The notes beneath the pieces were generated by a model, which saw nothing but the letters and a program-made list of their open reading frames with translations, did not search any database and was not told where the DNA came from. A stretch of DNA of 64,000 nucleotides from Solimonas terrae. GTDB taxonomy: Bacteria; Pseudomonadota; Gammaproteobacteria; Nevskiales; Nevskiaceae. Each line of letters begins with the position of its first letter. Positions within the stretch are counted from its first letter, which is position 1. Shown here in pieces: positions 50,814 through 59,126 of this stretch. Both the position numbers and the translations under genes were made by a program. The stretch spans positions 124,001-188,000 of the forward strand of contig NZ_JAAMOW010000010.1 of assembly GCF_011067135.1 (NCBI RefSeq), in the 5' to 3' direction.

Positions 50814-50888
50814 GGACGGTTAGCTCAGCGGTAGAGCATCGCCTTCACACGGCGGGGGTCGGGGGTTCGAAACCCTCACCGTCCACCA
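50814..50888 (+). tRNA. tRNA-Val (anticodon CAC)
   Basis: A 75-nt cloverleaf. Acceptor GGACGGT pairs with ACCGTCC, D arm GCTC/GAGC, anticodon stem TCGCC/GGCGG with loop TTCACAC (anticodon CAC, reading GTG), T arm GGGGG-TTCGAAA-CCCTC, encoded CCA end. One G-U pair in the T stem. It is followed after 13 bp by a terminator. Confidence 0.95.
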
Positions 50889-50901
50889 GATTCAAGACCC
50901 G

Positions 50902-50938
50902 GCCCCCGGAATCGCAAGGTTCCGGGGGCTTTGTTTTT
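50902..50938 (+). terminator. Rho-independent terminator after tRNA-Val
   Basis: A perfect 10-bp stem GCCCCCGGAA (50902-50911) / TTCCGGGGGC (50920-50929), 8-nt loop, then TTTGTTTTT. The following 130 bp to 51071 hold no recognisable gene. Confidence 0.9.
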
Positions 50939-51071
50939 GCGATGTTTATTCCCTGCGATAGCGATTGCTGGCAACTCGATTCGCAAGATTTGGCTCTTGT
51001 GGGCCTGTCTCAAGAGACCGATGTTCAATCAGAGTTGCGGGAGGCGTGCACAGCGGGGCGTCGGCCTGTTC

Positions 51072-51959
51072 CTAGCTTCGCATTGACGGTTTGCGCGCGA
51101 TGCCCGGCAATCGCGCCGACAGCCAATCCGTCATGTCGCGATACACGCGGGCACGATCACGAACCAGTTCGTTGAATACTTCGTGATAGAGCCCGTCGTA
51201 GATCTTCAGCGTCTTGTCGGCGGATGCGACGTGGTCGATCACCATCTCGCTGCCGGTGACGCCGGCCAGCTGGTCATCGCTGCCGTGCATGATCAGCATC
51301 GGCAATTCCAGAGCCGGCAGTCGCGGTGGCAGGGCTTGGACAAAGCCGATCATCTCGGCCAGCGTACGCACCGGCACCTTGCCGTGCAGGTTCAGCGGAT
51401 CTGCGACGTATTCGGCGGCCATGCGCGGATCGCGCGTGACCAGCGACGGGTCGACCGGAAAAGTGCCGAGTCGCGGTGCGAGGCACGAAAGCCATTTGCT
51501 GATCGGCCCGAACAGGGGCGGCACCGCATCCAGCGACACGGCGGGGCCGGACAGCAGAAGACCGTCGAGTTTGTCCGGGTGTTCGAGCGCATATCCCAGC
51601 GAAAGCGCGCCGCCCATGCTGTGGCCGAGCAGGAACAGTGGTCGCCCGGTCGAGCTGACTCCCTGCTCGGTGCCGGCGAGCTGCACAAACCGGTCGAGGT
51701 CCGCGACAGCATTCGCGACGCGATCGATCAAGCCCCGGCTGCCGCAGCTGCGGCCATGTCCACGATGATCGATCGCGTAAACCGCACAACCAATGTCGAC
51801 GAGCCGTGATGCCACTTCGACGTAGCGCCCGCTGTGCTCGCCCATGCCGTGTGCGAGCACCACCACCGCACGCACGGGGAACCCCGCCGGGGGCTGCCAA
51901 GCTTGCCAGTAGATCTCGATCTCGCCAGCGCCAGTGAAGCGGCCTTCGTGGTGTCGCAT
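51072..51959 (-). CDS. Alpha/beta hydrolase, monoacylglycerol lipase-like
   Basis: A 295-residue serine hydrolase resembling monoacylglycerol lipases. It has VVLAHGMGEHSGRYVEVA (the HGMGEHSGRY signature of the family), AIDHRGHGRSCG, the nucleophile elbow LFLLGHSMGGAL, MHGSDDQLAG (Asp) and DGLYHEVFNE (His). Probably releases fatty acid from monoacylglycerol. Start 51959 has AGGTGAG upstream; a GTG at 51968 would add three residues. It is the last gene of the lipid operon, 12 bp after the WS/DGAT gene. Confidence 0.87.
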   Translation of the reverse strand: MRHHEGRFTGAGEIEIYWQAWQPPAGFPVRAVVVLAHGMGEHSGRYVEVASRLVDIGCAVYAIDHRGHGRSCGSRGLIDRVANAVADLDRFVQLAGTEQGVSSTGRPLFLLGHSMGGALSLGYALEHPDKLDGLLLSGPAVSLDAVPPLFGPISKWLSCLAPRLGTFPVDPSLVTRDPRMAAEYVADPLNLHGKVPVRTLAEMIGFVQALPPRLPALELPMLIMHGSDDQLAGVTGSEMVIDHVASADKTLKIYDGLYHEVFNELVRDRARVYRDMTDWLSARLPGIARKPSMRS

Positions 51960-51971
51960 GAGACTCACCTG

Positions 51972-53447
51972 TCAGGACTTGGCCGTACGCTTTCGCGCAT
52001 TTGCAGATTTCTTCGCAGCCGGCGCGAGCAGCAGAACCTCCTCGACGCCAAGGCGGAAGCACTCGGCGAGCAGATCGGGCTCGGTGACAGCTGCGGAATC
52101 GCTGTTGATGCCGAGGAAGCAACGCCCGCTGTGGGAGACCAGCGCAATCATCATTCCGCAACCAGGCAGCGGCGGGAACGGCCAGAATTCGACGACTTCG
52201 GCCCCCGCCAGAAAGACCTGATGCGGGATGCCGGGCACATTGCTGATCTGCGCATCCTGCGCGACCGTGAAGCCGGCGATCATTGCCGTGATCGCCGGCA
52301 GCGGCAAGCGCGTAATGGCCGGCATCATCCGTACGAGCAGATCCAGTGCCGGCTCCTGACGCACACCGCGAACGAATTCCTGTATGGCATGAATGCGCTT
52401 CAAGGCATCGGTTTCGAGCAGCGGCGCAGCATATTGGACGCCGGCAAAACGGTTGGTACCGAGCGTGTCGTCGCCGGTGCGCAGGCTGACCGGAAAGCTG
52501 AGCGGCATGTGCGACTGTTCGAGTCCCATCTCTTCGTGATAGCGGCGGAAGCCGCCGATCAGGCCAGCCAGCAGGGCATCGTTGAGCGAAGCGCCTGCCT
52601 GTCTGGCCGCAGCCTTGAGACGTGGCAGCGGAATCTCGATGCCCTCGAAGTGCCAGCTCAGACTGCGACGACGAAAGATCGGCGAGCCCGGCACCGGACG
52701 CACGCCCAGCGTACGTTTCGCGGACGCCAGATAACTCGTCAGTGTGGCTGGATCGTTCAGCGCGCTGCGCAGATGTCGCCGTGCGGTCGACAGACCTTCG
52801 GCGCCATCCTGCGGCAGTGTCCGCAATCTCTTCCTCAACTGTCGCAGGCTCAGTGACAGTGCGGACGGCGCAGCTCGACGCGAACGGGCACGAAGTTCGG
52901 ACTGCGCACGCTCGGTGTCGTCGCGTGTGCGAGACAGCATGCGTGTCAACAACTGGATGATGCCGAGCCCGTCGGACACCGCATGATGCAGCTTCAGTAC
53001 ATAGGCGGCGCGGCCATTTTCCAGACCCTCGATGAGCGTCGCTTCCCATGGCGGTCGCGACCGATCGAATGGCGTCATCGCCAGGGTCTGTGCCAGCTCG
53101 AACAGCTGACGCCGGGAACCTGGTTCGGCGATGCCGATGCGGCGGACGTGGTAGGCGAGATCGAAATGCGGATCGTCGACCCAGGTCGGATGCCCGGTGT
53201 TGAGCGCCGGCACGACGACACGCTGACGAAAGCGCGGCGCCGCATCGACCAGCCAGCGATGTCGCGCCATCAGCTGCGCCCAGTCCGGTGTGCGATCGAG
53301 CACCATTACCGAGGTCACCGTCGAGCGCAGGCGTGGGTCCGCCTCCGCGCGCCACATCACCGCATCGAAAGCACTCATTTCGGCAGGGCCACCCCAGTCC
53401 CGAAGGTCGGCTCGCAGTTGCTGCATCGGGGCTTCTGTCTGACTCAT
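51972..53447 (-). CDS. Wax ester synthase / acyl-CoA:diacylglycerol acyltransferase (WS/DGAT)
   Basis: A 491-residue WS/DGAT, which makes wax esters and/or triacylglycerol from acyl-CoA at the membrane or lipid-droplet surface. The catalytic HHXXXDG is intact (LKLHHAVSDGLGIIQL, H154-H155...D159-G160). Also visible are SLNDALLAGLIGGFRRY, FPVSLRTGDDTLGTNRFAGV and the ISNVPGI block. The tail is Lys/Ala-rich (PAAKKSANARKRTAKS). The open frame upstream to 54020 overlaps the HAD-PlsC gene and is unconserved. Its place behind plsB and plsC supports triacylglycerol synthesis. Confidence 0.92.
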   Translation of the reverse strand: MSQTEAPMQQLRADLRDWGGPAEMSAFDAVMWRAEADPRLRSTVTSVMVLDRTPDWAQLMARHRWLVDAAPRFRQRVVVPALNTGHPTWVDDPHFDLAYHVRRIGIAEPGSRRQLFELAQTLAMTPFDRSRPPWEATLIEGLENGRAAYVLKLHHAVSDGLGIIQLLTRMLSRTRDDTERAQSELRARSRRAAPSALSLSLRQLRKRLRTLPQDGAEGLSTARRHLRSALNDPATLTSYLASAKRTLGVRPVPGSPIFRRRSLSWHFEGIEIPLPRLKAAARQAGASLNDALLAGLIGGFRRYHEEMGLEQSHMPLSFPVSLRTGDDTLGTNRFAGVQYAAPLLETDALKRIHAIQEFVRGVRQEPALDLLVRMMPAITRLPLPAITAMIAGFTVAQDAQISNVPGIPHQVFLAGAEVVEFWPFPPLPGCGMMIALVSHSGRCFLGINSDSAAVTEPDLLAECFRLGVEEVLLLAPAAKKSANARKRTAKS

Positions 53448-53494
53448 GTTGTTCGCTACGCGTGGAGAGAATTTGTGGGAAGCGACGCGTGTCG

Positions 53495-54928
53495 TCAGGT
53501 CGGCCAGTTTTCGAGCGTGGCGATCATGTCCTGACGGACGGCTTCGACATTCGCGCCGAAATCCTTGACCTTCCAGTGGACCACCTGCACGGGTGGCAGC
53601 ACGGCAACCTGCACGGTGCCCGCGCGCATCATCTGATCGTTGCGGCCCATGACTTCGCCGGTATTCCGGAACACCACCGGGACGACCGGTACACGGGCCT
53701 GATGGGCCATGTGGAACGCACCTTTCTTGAAGGCGCCGATGCGCGGTGAATACGAACGCGTGCCTTCCGGAGCGATGGCGACGCACAACCCACGCTGCAG
53801 GCGCTCGACGGCTTGCGAAAGCGCCTCGATTGCCTGGTTCGAATGGCCGCGCTCGACGAACGCCATGTCGGCCATCTTCAGGAAAGTCTTGAAGCCCGGC
53901 GTGTTTGCGGCTTCGGCCTTGGCGACGCCGGTGAAGCCGCGCCGCACCAGATACATCATCAGATACATGTCGAACTTGCTCTGATGATTGACGATGAACA
54001 CGCAGGGGCGGTGTGCCCATAGATGTTCCTCGCCGCGAACTTCGACGTCGATGCCGAGTATGGCAAGCGCCGCATCACTGGAGGTTGCGGCGATGAAATC
54101 GACCGCGCGGCGCTGGTTGCCGGTAAACCTGGCAAGCCCGAGCCCGGCGAGGAATGTCAGGCCCATCGCACCGTATGCACCGACCGTGCGGGCGACGGCG
54201 CGTGGTGGTGCGCGGCGGCGTGGATCGAAGTGCAGCACCGGCCAGTGCTGGTCCTGCGCGTGCCGCAGCAGCAGCGGCTTCGGATTGATGGCAGCCGGCC
54301 TGCCGGTGACGCCGAGGAACGCGCGATCCTCGTCACCGTTGGCGTACGCAAAGCTCTGGTCGAGCGCGATGTCGTGCTTTTCGGCGAAGCTGCGAACGGC
54401 TGCCGCCTTGCCGTCGCCCCACAGCGGCGCGCCGACGATGCTGCCGGTCAAACGACCGTTGCGAACGCGCGGTCGGGTCGCCAGCACATGAGCGATGTCA
54501 TATTCACGGGCGAGCGGCTCGATCTGGTACGGCGTCGCCGACGACGCGATGACGACCGTGTGTCCGCAGCGCTGATGCGCGCGAACCAGATGCCAGGCTT
54601 CCGGGAACATCAGGCTGCCGATTTTCTCGACGAACAAACGTTGCCACAGCGCCCGCATCTCGTCCTCGGACTCGCCGGCCCAGTCGCGTACCCCCTTGCC
54701 GATGAGATCGGCGAATTCGGCGTCCGTCAGTGGCCCGCGCCGCGCGAGACGCAGGGTATCGAACAGTTCGCGTGCGCCCATCTCGCCGCTGCGCAGGCGG
54801 GACGTGAAGTACGCCGCTGCCGAGTAGCCGTCGATCAGCGTCCCGTCGAAATCGAAGAACGCGGCGATGGCCTTGCCGCGCGGTGCGTCTTCGATCTTCG
54901 CCAGCGCCTGCCGGAGTTCCCGATTCAT
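53495..54928 (-). CDS. plsC: HAD-superfamily phosphatase fused to 1-acylglycerol-3-phosphate acyltransferase
   Basis: A 477-residue two-domain enzyme. Residues ~20-230 are a HAD-IB hydrolase (FFDFDGTLIDGY, with the catalytic DFD at 26-28; VIASSATPYQIEPLA; YANGDEDRAFL). Residues ~265-477 are PlsC (FIVNHQSKFDMYLM, the HX4D motif; FVERGHSNQAIEAL; IAPEGTRSYS). The arrangement matches the mycobacterial type annotated as bifunctional phosphoserine-phosphatase/acyltransferase and may make and dephosphorylate phosphatidate in sequence (inference). It starts with a 4-bp overlap with plsB. Confidence 0.9.
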   Translation of the reverse strand: MNRELRQALAKIEDAPRGKAIAAFFDFDGTLIDGYSAAAYFTSRLRSGEMGARELFDTLRLARRGPLTDAEFADLIGKGVRDWAGESEDEMRALWQRLFVEKIGSLMFPEAWHLVRAHQRCGHTVVIASSATPYQIEPLAREYDIAHVLATRPRVRNGRLTGSIVGAPLWGDGKAAAVRSFAEKHDIALDQSFAYANGDEDRAFLGVTGRPAAINPKPLLLRHAQDQHWPVLHFDPRRRAPPRAVARTVGAYGAMGLTFLAGLGLARFTGNQRRAVDFIAATSSDAALAILGIDVEVRGEEHLWAHRPCVFIVNHQSKFDMYLMMYLVRRGFTGVAKAEAANTPGFKTFLKMADMAFVERGHSNQAIEALSQAVERLQRGLCVAIAPEGTRSYSPRIGAFKKGAFHMAHQARVPVVPVVFRNTGEVMGRNDQMMRAGTVQVAVLPPVQVVHWKVKDFGANVEAVRQDMIATLENWPT

Positions 54929-56775
54929 GCGTGAACCTTGCCGATGATGGCGTGGCGGGACTGATCGAGTTCGTCGACGGCTGCCACGCGGCGAACGGCG
55001 TCCCAGAGCTCGTCCTTGAAGGCGCGCCGACGCTCGGCAAGATCACCGCCGACGGGCATCAACAAGCCACGGTTGGCGGCCAGCGCCAAGGCGTTGCCGA
55101 ATACTTCGCGCGAAACGCATTCCGGGTTGTGCAGGCGCTGTTCAAGTACGTATTGCCGGCCCACGGCAACGCACTCGTCGATCAAGGCTTTCTTGTCGAC
55201 TTTGCGATCGGTCGGCTGTTCGGCGAGTCGGTCGGCGACGATGAAATACGCTTCGAGGAACGGCGTGAGGACGCGGTGCGCGACCAGAAAAGGTGCTTCC
55301 GAAAGCATGCGACGGCGCCCTTGCTGTGAGCCGATGCGTTCACGAAATGCGTCACACAGCACCGAGGCTTCGCTCTTCATCTCCTCGCGAAAAGCAGGTT
55401 TGTCGCTGAAGAAAAATTCGAACTTGAGAAGATCGCGCAGCGCAAAGATCGATTCCCAGCCACGCTCGGTTGTATCCGGATCATCGTGCTCCGAAGTTTC
55501 GACCATCACCACTTCGAGGATCGCGCGATTGACGAACCAGTGGATCGCCGAGTTGCGATAGAACGCCGCCACCGAATGCTGACCGGCCTCGATCTTGTAC
55601 ACCGGCCGCAGTCCGGCGCCGTAGAGATTGACGACGCCGCTTTCGACGAGCGTTTGCAGGGTCATCTCGACGCCCGCTTGCTCGTGCAAGTGCTCCAGCT
55701 GCGAGGTCGGCAACTCGCGAATGCGCGCATAGTCGAGCAGCAGATGAACAAGTTCATGGACATCGCCGAGCGTCAGCGCGCGATCACGCACGGCCAGCAG
55801 TGCCATCGTCACCAGCGCCTGCGCCGTCACCGGCGTCACGCGATTGATACGCTGGAAAACCTCAAAGGCGATCTTCGCGACCGTCCATTTCCCCGGGCCT
55901 TCGCTGTCGGCACGTGCCAGGGCGTCACGCAGCGACAGCGGCTCGCCGAAACGGACATAGCACTTGCCGATCCACTTCTGCTGCATGCGGGCATAGCCTG
56001 CGAGCCACGCCAATCCTTCCTTGGCCTTGATGGCACCTGCCTCCTCGGCCGCCATCAAGTTGACTTCGTGCAGCTGGTCGTAGGTATTCGAAACCGGCAC
56101 CAACAGCATGTCATCGACGCCGCCGCTTTCGATCGCCGAGATCAGATAGCTCAACAGGCCGTAGCGTGGCGAGCGCACCTTGCCCGTCCGCGAACGGCCA
56201 CCTTCCATGTACCACTCGAGGTTCGCTTTCGCGCGTGCGATGTAGCCGAGATATTCGCGAACAACCAGTTTGTAGATTTCGTCGTCCTGGAAGCTGCGCC
56301 GGATCAGGATGCCGCCGCAGCGGCGCACGATCGCGCCCATTGGCCAGAAGCCGAGATTGTTGCCGCCGAGAATGTGATTGCGCTTCATGCCTGTGTCGCG
56401 CATCAATCTCGACAGGATGAAGGGATCGGCGTACGAGCGGTGGGTCGGCAGGAACACCAGCGCATGTTCCCGATTGAGTTCCTTGAGCCGCGCCAGACCT
56501 TCTGTGTCGGCATCGACCGTCCATGCCCGCGTGTGCATCGGGCCGAGTCCGTAGTCGAACATCGTCGCGAACGCGGGGCTCTGAACCGTGACGATCTCCA
56601 TCAGGTTCCTGCTTGCCTGCGACATGACCTCCTTCTCGCTGCGGCCGATGCGGCTCGACAGAATCGCGATCTGTTCGGCAAACCGTTCGGTGCCCGCGAC
56701 GGTTCTGGCGACGCGCTTGCGCGCCACCAGTGTCGCGGCGAGTGCCGGGTGATACATCGCAAGTTCGGAAATCAT
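54925..56775 (-). CDS. plsB: Glycerol-3-phosphate 1-O-acyltransferase
   Basis: A 616-residue PlsB-type enzyme adding the first acyl chain to glycerol-3-phosphate. The acyltransferase motifs are in order: FLPTHRSYADPFILSRL (H112-X4-D117), GGILIRRSFQDDEIYK, YMEGGRSRTGKVRSPRYG and LVPVSNTYDQL. It is shorter than E. coli PlsB (~807) at the N terminus, closer to actinobacterial PlsB2 size. It overlaps the upstream hydrolase and the downstream HAD-plsC gene by 4 bp each, so the three are translationally coupled. Confidence 0.92.
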   Translation of the reverse strand: MISELAMYHPALAATLVARKRVARTVAGTERFAEQIAILSSRIGRSEKEVMSQASRNLMEIVTVQSPAFATMFDYGLGPMHTRAWTVDADTEGLARLKELNREHALVFLPTHRSYADPFILSRLMRDTGMKRNHILGGNNLGFWPMGAIVRRCGGILIRRSFQDDEIYKLVVREYLGYIARAKANLEWYMEGGRSRTGKVRSPRYGLLSYLISAIESGGVDDMLLVPVSNTYDQLHEVNLMAAEEAGAIKAKEGLAWLAGYARMQQKWIGKCYVRFGEPLSLRDALARADSEGPGKWTVAKIAFEVFQRINRVTPVTAQALVTMALLAVRDRALTLGDVHELVHLLLDYARIRELPTSQLEHLHEQAGVEMTLQTLVESGVVNLYGAGLRPVYKIEAGQHSVAAFYRNSAIHWFVNRAILEVVMVETSEHDDPDTTERGWESIFALRDLLKFEFFFSDKPAFREEMKSEASVLCDAFRERIGSQQGRRRMLSEAPFLVAHRVLTPFLEAYFIVADRLAEQPTDRKVDKKALIDECVAVGRQYVLEQRLHNPECVSREVFGNALALAANRGLLMPVGGDLAERRRAFKDELWDAVRRVAAVDELDQSRHAIIGKVHA

Positions 56776-57626
56776 GTCGCGACGTTCGCGACGTTCGCGG
56801 CGGCAGGGGCGGTTGCAGCGACATCGAGGATGTGCGCCGCCACGTCCTGCGGTTTGTCGTACATGGGCACATGGCCGGCATCCGGCAGGATCGCGAATTG
56901 CGCTCCGCAGATGGCCCGCGTCATTGGCTGTCCGTAACGCTTGAAAGGGATCGTTCGGTCACATTCCGACCAGACGACGCGCACCGGAGTCGTGCCGACG
57001 TCGAACGGTTCGATCGGCCCGCATCGCTCGATATTGCGGAGCAGCGTTGGCAATATGGCGGTGTTCGCCATTGCCATCAGGGACTTTTTAAAATCATCGG
57101 CCGGCACCTCGTCTGCCCGCTGCATTGCCATTCGCCCCAGCCAGCGGCGCGCTCGTGCGAAGCGCAGCAGCCAGCCGAACAGGCGCAAAAACAATGGCAG
57201 GACCACGAAGGCGCGCAGGATCGAGCGACGAAGCGTTTGAAAATCGGCGCGCGTCTGCCACGCGCCCGCCGGCGATAAAGCGGTTACCGACAATGCAAAG
57301 CCACGTCGCGCGAGTTCGAGCGCAAGCCAGCCGCCAAGCGAATTCCCGGCTACATGAGCCTGCTTCACGCCCAGCGCCGCGAGCTGCGCGAGCAGTGCGT
57401 CGGCGAGCACGGCGACCGACGGACCGGTTCCGGCGGGCAATGGTGCTGCACCGTCGTGGCCCGGCAAGGTGGGCGCGATTACGCGATGATGGCTTTCGAG
57501 CAGGCCGATCACCGGGCGCCATATGTGCCAGGTGCCGCCGACGCCGTGCAGCAGGACCAGCGACGAGCCGGAGCCGCCCAGGTAGCAGCTGTTGTCGTGC
57601 ACGGCAGATCGTCCTCTTCGTTGCAT
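56772..57626 (-). CDS. Alpha/beta hydrolase, first gene of the lipid operon
   Basis: A 284-residue alpha/beta-fold hydrolase: SSLVLLHGVGGTWHIWRPVI (oxyanion HG), PTLPGHDGA, the nucleophile elbow AHVAGNSLGGWLALELA (GXSXG as GNSLG), the acid in VVWSECDRTIPF and the His in DAGHVPMYDKP. It could be an esterase, lipase or thioesterase. The start is uncertain: ATG 57626 is chosen; 57689 would be longer and GTG 57602 shorter. It overlaps plsB by 4 bp, and its place at the head of a PlsB/PlsC/DGAT operon points to acyl-lipid turnover. Confidence 0.83.
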   Translation of the reverse strand: MQRRGRSAVHDNSCYLGGSGSSLVLLHGVGGTWHIWRPVIGLLESHHRVIAPTLPGHDGAAPLPAGTGPSVAVLADALLAQLAALGVKQAHVAGNSLGGWLALELARRGFALSVTALSPAGAWQTRADFQTLRRSILRAFVVLPLFLRLFGWLLRFARARRWLGRMAMQRADEVPADDFKKSLMAMANTAILPTLLRNIERCGPIEPFDVGTTPVRVVWSECDRTIPFKRYGQPMTRAICGAQFAILPDAGHVPMYDKPQDVAAHILDVAATAPAAANVANVAT

Positions 57627-58275
57627 CGCGTGGCTGGCATGGCTCGAACCCAGAAAGGCGCTGCGGTTTGCGCCGATCAGACTCAGCATCGGAAATCACG
57701 GATCAGAGCCGGACCACCTGAAGATCGCGCTGCGGTCTTCAGGCGGAACGTCCTTTGGATTAAACGATACTATTTCGACACAATCAACTAGAACAACAAT
57801 ACGCCGACGACGGAGACGAGTCGTTGGCCGGAATTGCTGCGGATCGGGGTTCCGCCGGCGGGCTCACTGAAATGCGAAACTGCCGTCGATGGGGACATCT
57901 CTCGACGAATGGGCCACAACCGTTCAGCCGGCCTGCGATCGATTCCCCGCGCGTCGCAAAGGACGCGCAGCATCTGCATTCAATTACTTGGCGAGAAGGC
58001 CGCTCCGAGGGGGATTGAAGCAGCGCCGGATTTCCCCGCACCGGCAGGCATCGCCGGCCGATGCGGAGCGCCGGCGCAAGGCCTGAGCCACCCGGGCGCA
58101 GGGATTCATGATTCCGATCGCGGCCGGGCAGAGCCGCTTCGCGAAACCGAAAGCGCGCTTGCTACGGGAGCGGGCCTTGTTTCGGGGCGCCGGCAGTGGC
58201 TGGAGGCGTTGGCCCGCTACGCCGGAGCTGCAGCACCCGCGCATCGAGCAGGCCTGACCGCGAATCGCGGAGGGG
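57627..58275. other. 649-bp stretch without a recognised gene
   Basis: Between the lipid operon and the MarR-like gene, both on the minus strand. It contains an 8-bp inverted repeat CCTGAAGA/TCTTCAGG (57717-57743), an AT-rich patch at 57757-57790 that may hold the lipid-operon promoter, a half-site CGACACAAT (57776-57784) matching the operator at 58979-58987, and a 7-bp hairpin GCGCGTC/GACGCGC (57949-57968). Open frames in all phases lack recognisable motifs, so I call none. Confidence 0.5.
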
Positions 58276-58833
58276 CTAACTCCGCTTGCGGCGAATTGCC
58301 GAACCGCTGCGGCGGACGACGCCGCCGCTGGGCTGCGGCAGCTGCGGTAACGGCTGGCTGAACAGATCTTCGAAGAAACGCGCGCCTTCGACCATGCGCT
58401 CCATGCTCATGTGGGCAAGCCCGACCTCGAAGTATTCGCCGCCGCGATCCTTCATCGAGCGGACAAAGGCCTTTCCTTCGGGGGTCAGGGCGATCAGCTT
58501 CTCGCGCCCGGATTCCGGATTCTCTTCCTGGACGATGAACCGGTGCGGCGGTTTGGCGAGATCGCGAAGCAGCTTGGAGACGTTCGAATTGCTGGTTTCA
58601 AACCAGTCGCGGAGCCGGCGTTCGACGTCTTTGCGGCGAATCTTGCCGCCTTCGCCGATTTCCGACTCCACCAGCCACAGCACGGCGGCCTGGGTGCGAG
58701 AAACGATGCCGTCGCACATTGCAGCTTCGAGCGTCATGCCCAGCCGGTAGTGCACCTGGTAGAAGAAATCGAGGAACTCGGCGTACAGCGCTGCCCTTGT
58801 CTGTCTCGGTTTGCTGACACGACTTTTGGCCAT
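58276..58833 (-). CDS. MarR-like winged-helix transcriptional regulator
   Basis: A 185-residue winged-helix protein of the MarR type: SRTQAAVLWLVESEIGEGGKI, then VERRLRDWFETSNSNVSKLL (recognition helix), a wing with RFIVQEENPESGREKLIALT and PEGKAFVRSM. The N terminus is basic. AAGGA lies 9 bp before the ATG at 58833; further codons to 58935 are not conserved. It is divergent from the P450 operon, with overlapping promoters and a palindrome between, so it probably represses that operon and possibly itself. The C terminus is Arg/Pro-rich. Confidence 0.82.
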   Translation of the reverse strand: MAKSRVSKPRQTRAALYAEFLDFFYQVHYRLGMTLEAAMCDGIVSRTQAAVLWLVESEIGEGGKIRRKDVERRLRDWFETSNSNVSKLLRDLAKPPHRFIVQEENPESGREKLIALTPEGKAFVRSMKDRGGEYFEVGLAHMSMERMVEGARFFEDLFSQPLPQLPQPSGGVVRRSGSAIRRKRS

Positions 58834-58922
58834 CGGTCCTTGTCTCTTTGTGCGGCTCGGGCGCCCACGACTGGATTTTCGAATTTGGTCGCGCCTGCCG
58901 TCCCTGCTTGCGCTGTGTGCCG

Positions 58923-58951
58923 AGTATACCAACAACCTTATTGACCGTGAA
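58923..58951 (-). promoter_or_regulatory. Promoter of the MarR-like gene
   Basis: Reading leftwards, TTCACG (58951-58946), 17 bp, TATACT (58928-58923): 4/6 and 5/6 matches. It is back to back with the P450 promoter; the two -35 hexamers touch at 58946. Predicted leader about 80 nt. Confidence 0.6.
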
Positions 58952-58969
58952 CAATAGTGCGCCTACACT
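58941..58969 (+). promoter_or_regulatory. Promoter of the P450 operon
   Basis: TTGACC (58941-58946), exactly 17 bp, TACACT (58964-58969): 5/6 and 4/6 matches. The predicted start, near 58976, falls in the centre of the palindrome at 58969-58985. Confidence 0.65.
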
Positions 58970-58985
58970 GTGTCGAAGCGACACA
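58969..58985. promoter_or_regulatory. 17-bp perfect palindrome, operator candidate
   Basis: TGTGTCG-AAG-CGACACA, two perfect 7-bp arms, placed from the -10 to about +10 of the predicted P450 promoter. A regulator bound there would block transcription; the divergent MarR-like protein is the natural candidate. Confidence 0.65.
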
Positions 58986-59020
58986 ATAAAGAAACTGCAC
59001 GATGCAGTGGAGGAGAGTCC

Positions 59021-59119
59021 GTGACAGCGATCAACGGTGCGGCGGCGCGATGGTGCCCGGCGCGCATTCCAACTTCCGGCGGCTGCCCAGCGCTTGCCGC
59101 ACTTCCATTCTTCAACTGA
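59021..59119 (+). CDS. Candidate 32-residue small ORF before the P450 gene
   Basis: A short open frame with a GTG start (59021) and a strong Shine-Dalgarno, GGAGGAGAG, ending 3 bp before it. It encodes 32 residues, beginning MTAINGAAARWCPARIP and ending ALAALPFFN, with two Cys and no transmembrane helix. Its TGA (59117-59119) lies 7 bp before the P450 ATG, and the P450 Shine-Dalgarno (GAGAAG) overlaps that stop, so translation of the two could be coupled. It could be a leader peptide or a small protein, or the ribosome site may be fortuitous. No homologue known to me. Confidence 0.4.
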   Translation: MTAINGAAARWCPARIPTSGGCPALAALPFFN

Positions 59120-59126
59120 GAAGATC

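Noticed and set aside
57834-58361. 175-codon open frame in the 57.6-58.3 kb gap
   Set aside because: No Shine-Dalgarno, no recognisable motif, and it runs into the MarR-like gene on the other strand.
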